This document shows positions 6,202 through 7,784 of a DNA stretch of 7,784 nucleotides, one piece after another. Origin of the DNA: Bacteriovoracaceae bacterium (GTDB lineage Bacteria; Bdellovibrionota; Bacteriovoracia; Bacteriovoracales; Bacteriovoracaceae); NCBI GenBank assembly GCA_947448095.1, contig CANFNN010000134.1, positions 1-7,784 on the forward strand, in the 5' to 3' direction. How positions within the stretch are numbered: the first letter of the stretch is position 1; every line of letters starts with the position of its first letter. Under the pieces are notes generated by a model. It ran no database searches, was not told the DNA's origin, and worked only from the letters and a program-made list of their open reading frames with translations. The position numbers and the translations under genes were made by a program.

Positions 6202-6219
6202 GGGCTTGCGGCAAGCGCC
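6202..6219 (-). terminator. Short GC-rich hairpin directly after argH
   Basis: GCTTG and CAAGC pair around a 3-base loop and extend by two G-C pairs past one bulged base, immediately next to the argH stop codon. On the minus strand AAACAG follows, not a T-run, so termination would be inefficient or factor-dependent. On the plus strand TTATTTT follows, so it could instead stop antisense transcription. Confidence 0.3.
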
Positions 6220-7581
6220 TTATTTTAGGCAGGAGATCTGTTTTTCGATCTCTTTTGAGGCAGAACCCCCACTAAATTTTCTTTTTTCGACCGTCGCTTC
6301 AAACGTGAGTTGATCCAGAAATTTTTGATCAATCCCTGAAGTCAGGGCCTGAATATCTTTTAAGTCCAACTGGTGAACCTGAACTTTTTTACTCTCGGCT
6401 TTTTCTACTAGTCCAGCAACCACTCCATAAGCCTCTCGAAAAGGAACTCCCTGATCAGTCAGGTGATTGGCAAGCTCTGTTGCTAGGATGTGTCCTTGAT
6501 TCAAAAGTTCTTGAGCGCGTTTTTTATTAATCGTGAGTTCAGCGATAAAATAGGAAAAAATATTCAGCGTCAGTTTCACATCGTTTGCCACTCGCAGGTA
6601 GGGGATCTTGGTTTCATGCAGATCACTGGCGTAACTAGTCGCTAGACCCTTGACGAGAGTCAGGACTCCGTGAGCGTCTCCCATCCATAGTGAGGCCTTC
6701 GCACGGGCAAGCTCCGCAATATCTGGGTTTCTTTTATTGGGCATGATGGAGCTTCCCGTTGACCAATTAGGAGATAACTCCACCAGGGCTACAGGGGCAG
6801 AAGACCAATAGATGACATCTTCTGCTAGACGCGAGAGGTGAGCCCCAAAATGCGCTGAGGCCTGAAGGAAATCAATCACGCTATCTCTTTCACCAACCGA
6901 ATCGTAACTGTTAATGGGAGCAGATTCAAAGCCCAAATCCTTGGCAATCTTTTCGAGATCAATCGCCAAAGTTGTTCCGGCCAAAGCGGCCGAGCCTAGA
7001 GGCATGACACTCAGGGCATTTTCTTTAGTGGCCTTAAATTTTTTGAGGTCTCGCTTAAATGCCCAAGCGTGACCGAGAAGGGCATGACTCCAGCGAATGG
7101 GTTGACCATTTTGAAGGTGAGTCATTCCTGGAATGATCACATCCGCATTTTTTTGAGCGAGTGTGACCATACTAGCGATTAAGTTTTGGATAAGTCCTAT
7201 GACTTCCGAGGAAGAATCTGCCACGTGAAGTTTCACAGTGGTTGCAATCAGATCATTTCTTGATCTTCCGGCATGCATTTTCTTTCCCAGACCTTGGGTC
7301 TGATCACTCACAAATCTCTCGAGATTCATGTGAATGTCTTCATCTTCTTCGCGCCAATCAAATTGATCACTCGCGATGAGTTGTGAAGCAAGTGTCAGGG
7401 CATCCAGAATTTGAGAGCATTCAAGTGAGCTCAGAATACTGATCTCACTGAGTCCCTTGGCCCATGCTTTTTGGACTAAGATTTCTTGCTCATAGAGTTC
7501 TTTATCCGGGCGCACTCCATTAGTGAAGCTCGCCAGAAGTTGACTCTTAGAAGGTTGAAATTTAGTTGTCAGCACCGACAT
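6220..7581 (-). CDS. argH: Argininosuccinate lyase
   Basis: A 453-residue enzyme of the fumarase/aspartase/argininosuccinate lyase superfamily (E. coli ArgH is 457). It splits argininosuccinate into arginine and fumarate, the last step of arginine synthesis, as a cytoplasmic homotetramer. Motifs in order: EDEDIHMNLE (79-88), GRSRND (105-110), GMTHLQNGQP (152-161, catalytic-region His155), PLGSAALAGT (194-203), NSYDSVGERD (224-233) and the superfamily signature GSSIMPNKRNPD (276-287) with the catalytic serine in the Ser277/Ser278 pair. Several positions differ from the common ArgH text: THLQ-N-G-QP instead of THLQ-R-A-QP, and YASDLHETK (317-325) where YNxDLQEDK is usual. The nearby argG end supports the assignment. 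The start is set by AAGGA at 7590-7594, 8 bases upstream, inside the end of argG, which implies one operon with translational coupling. Confidence 0.93.
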   Translation of the reverse strand: MSVLTTKFQPSKSQLLASFTNGVRPDKELYEQEILVQKAWAKGLSEISILSSLECSQILDALTLASQLIASDQFDWREEDEDIHMNLERFVSDQTQGLGKKMHAGRSRNDLIATTVKLHVADSSSEVIGLIQNLIASMVTLAQKNADVIIPGMTHLQNGQPIRWSHALLGHAWAFKRDLKKFKATKENALSVMPLGSAALAGTTLAIDLEKIAKDLGFESAPINSYDSVGERDSVIDFLQASAHFGAHLSRLAEDVIYWSSAPVALVELSPNWSTGSSIMPNKRNPDIAELARAKASLWMGDAHGVLTLVKGLATSYASDLHETKIPYLRVANDVKLTLNIFSYFIAELTINKKRAQELLNQGHILATELANHLTDQGVPFREAYGVVAGLVEKAESKKVQVHQLDLKDIQALTSGIDQKFLDQLTFEATVEKRKFSGGSASKEIEKQISCLK

Positions 7582-7586
7582 GGGGT

Positions 7587-7784
7587 TTATCCTTGTAAAT
7601 TCTTTTGATCACGAATCCCAGCTTTCCAAGGACCATAACAAACAGTCTTAGAATATCCATTAGCATGCTTATTCATTTGATACTGATCAATCTCGAAACT
7701 TACGCCGGCCTCATCATAGAGAGCGTAGTTTGATTGACGGGCCACAACTCGCACTTGGCCACCTTCAAGTTTAAGCGTGATATC
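7587..7784 (-). CDS. argG: Probable argininosuccinate synthase, C-terminal 65 residues (5' part outside window)
   Basis: This partial frame is open from the window edge and closes with TAA 5 bases before argH. It reads ITLKLEGGQVRVVARQS, then ALYDEAGVSFE at residues 21-31. This resembles the C-terminal strand and helix of ArgG (the vxLKlykG...vvgRxSpxSLYdE..atfe pattern), which condenses citrulline and aspartate with ATP. The last 20 or so residues (from about Asn42: NGYSKTVCYGPWKAG) do not match the C-termini I know from common ArgG proteins. The position just upstream of argH strongly supports argG. The short visible length limits confidence. Confidence 0.65.
   Translation of the reverse strand, partial: DITLKLEGGQVRVVARQSNYALYDEAGVSFEIDQYQMNKHANGYSKTVCYGPWKAGIRDQKNLQG
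7590..7594 (-). promoter_or_regulatory. argH ribosome binding site overlapping the end of argG
   Basis: AAGGA (minus strand) lies 8 bases before the argH ATG and runs into the upstream TAA stop (AAGGATAA). A ribosome finishing argG would clear or reinitiate at this site, which fits coupled synthesis of the two arginine enzymes. Confidence 0.7.

Overview
The window looks like chromosomal DNA of a moderately AT-rich Gram-negative bacterium. It encodes periplasmic murein lytic transglycosylases, a lipobox lipoprotein and several Sec signal peptides. A tandem pair of MltA paralogues, a divergent argG-argH pair and unrecognised exported proteins would fit the Bdellovibrionota (Bacteriovorax/Peredibacter-like predators). 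This assignment is an inference from general character; no marker in the window proves it.

Layout. Positions 1-1971 (+) hold two same-frame mltA-family genes. The first is cut by the window edge, and its TAG stop is followed directly by the ATG of the second. Positions 2102-2872 (-) encode a Nif3/YbgI-type dinuclear-metal protein. Divergent from it, 2938-3999 (+) encodes a class II (FbaA-type) fructose-bisphosphate aldolase with its own short promoter region and a 3' hairpin. Three genes on the minus strand follow, all encoding exported proteins of unknown function: a 99-residue protein (4058-4357), a 186-residue protein (4512-5072) and a 273-residue lipoprotein (5245-6066). The right end holds argH (6220-7581, -) and, 5 bases upstream of it, the last 65 codons of a probable argG (7587-7784, -).

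How the genes work together. The MltA pair would cut periplasmic peptidoglycan. ArgG and ArgH would carry out the last two steps of arginine synthesis. Fba is central glycolysis/gluconeogenesis, and Nif3 is a widespread protein of unsettled role. I see no functional link among these blocks, nor between them and the three exported proteins.

There is no intergenic stretch over 300 bases, no tRNA or rRNA, no CRISPR array and no recognisable mobile element. I found no convincing new multi-gene system. The most interesting items are a hairpin that would mask the ribosome binding site of the lipoprotein gene, the single-stop junction of the MltA pair, and unusual active-site motif variants in ArgH.
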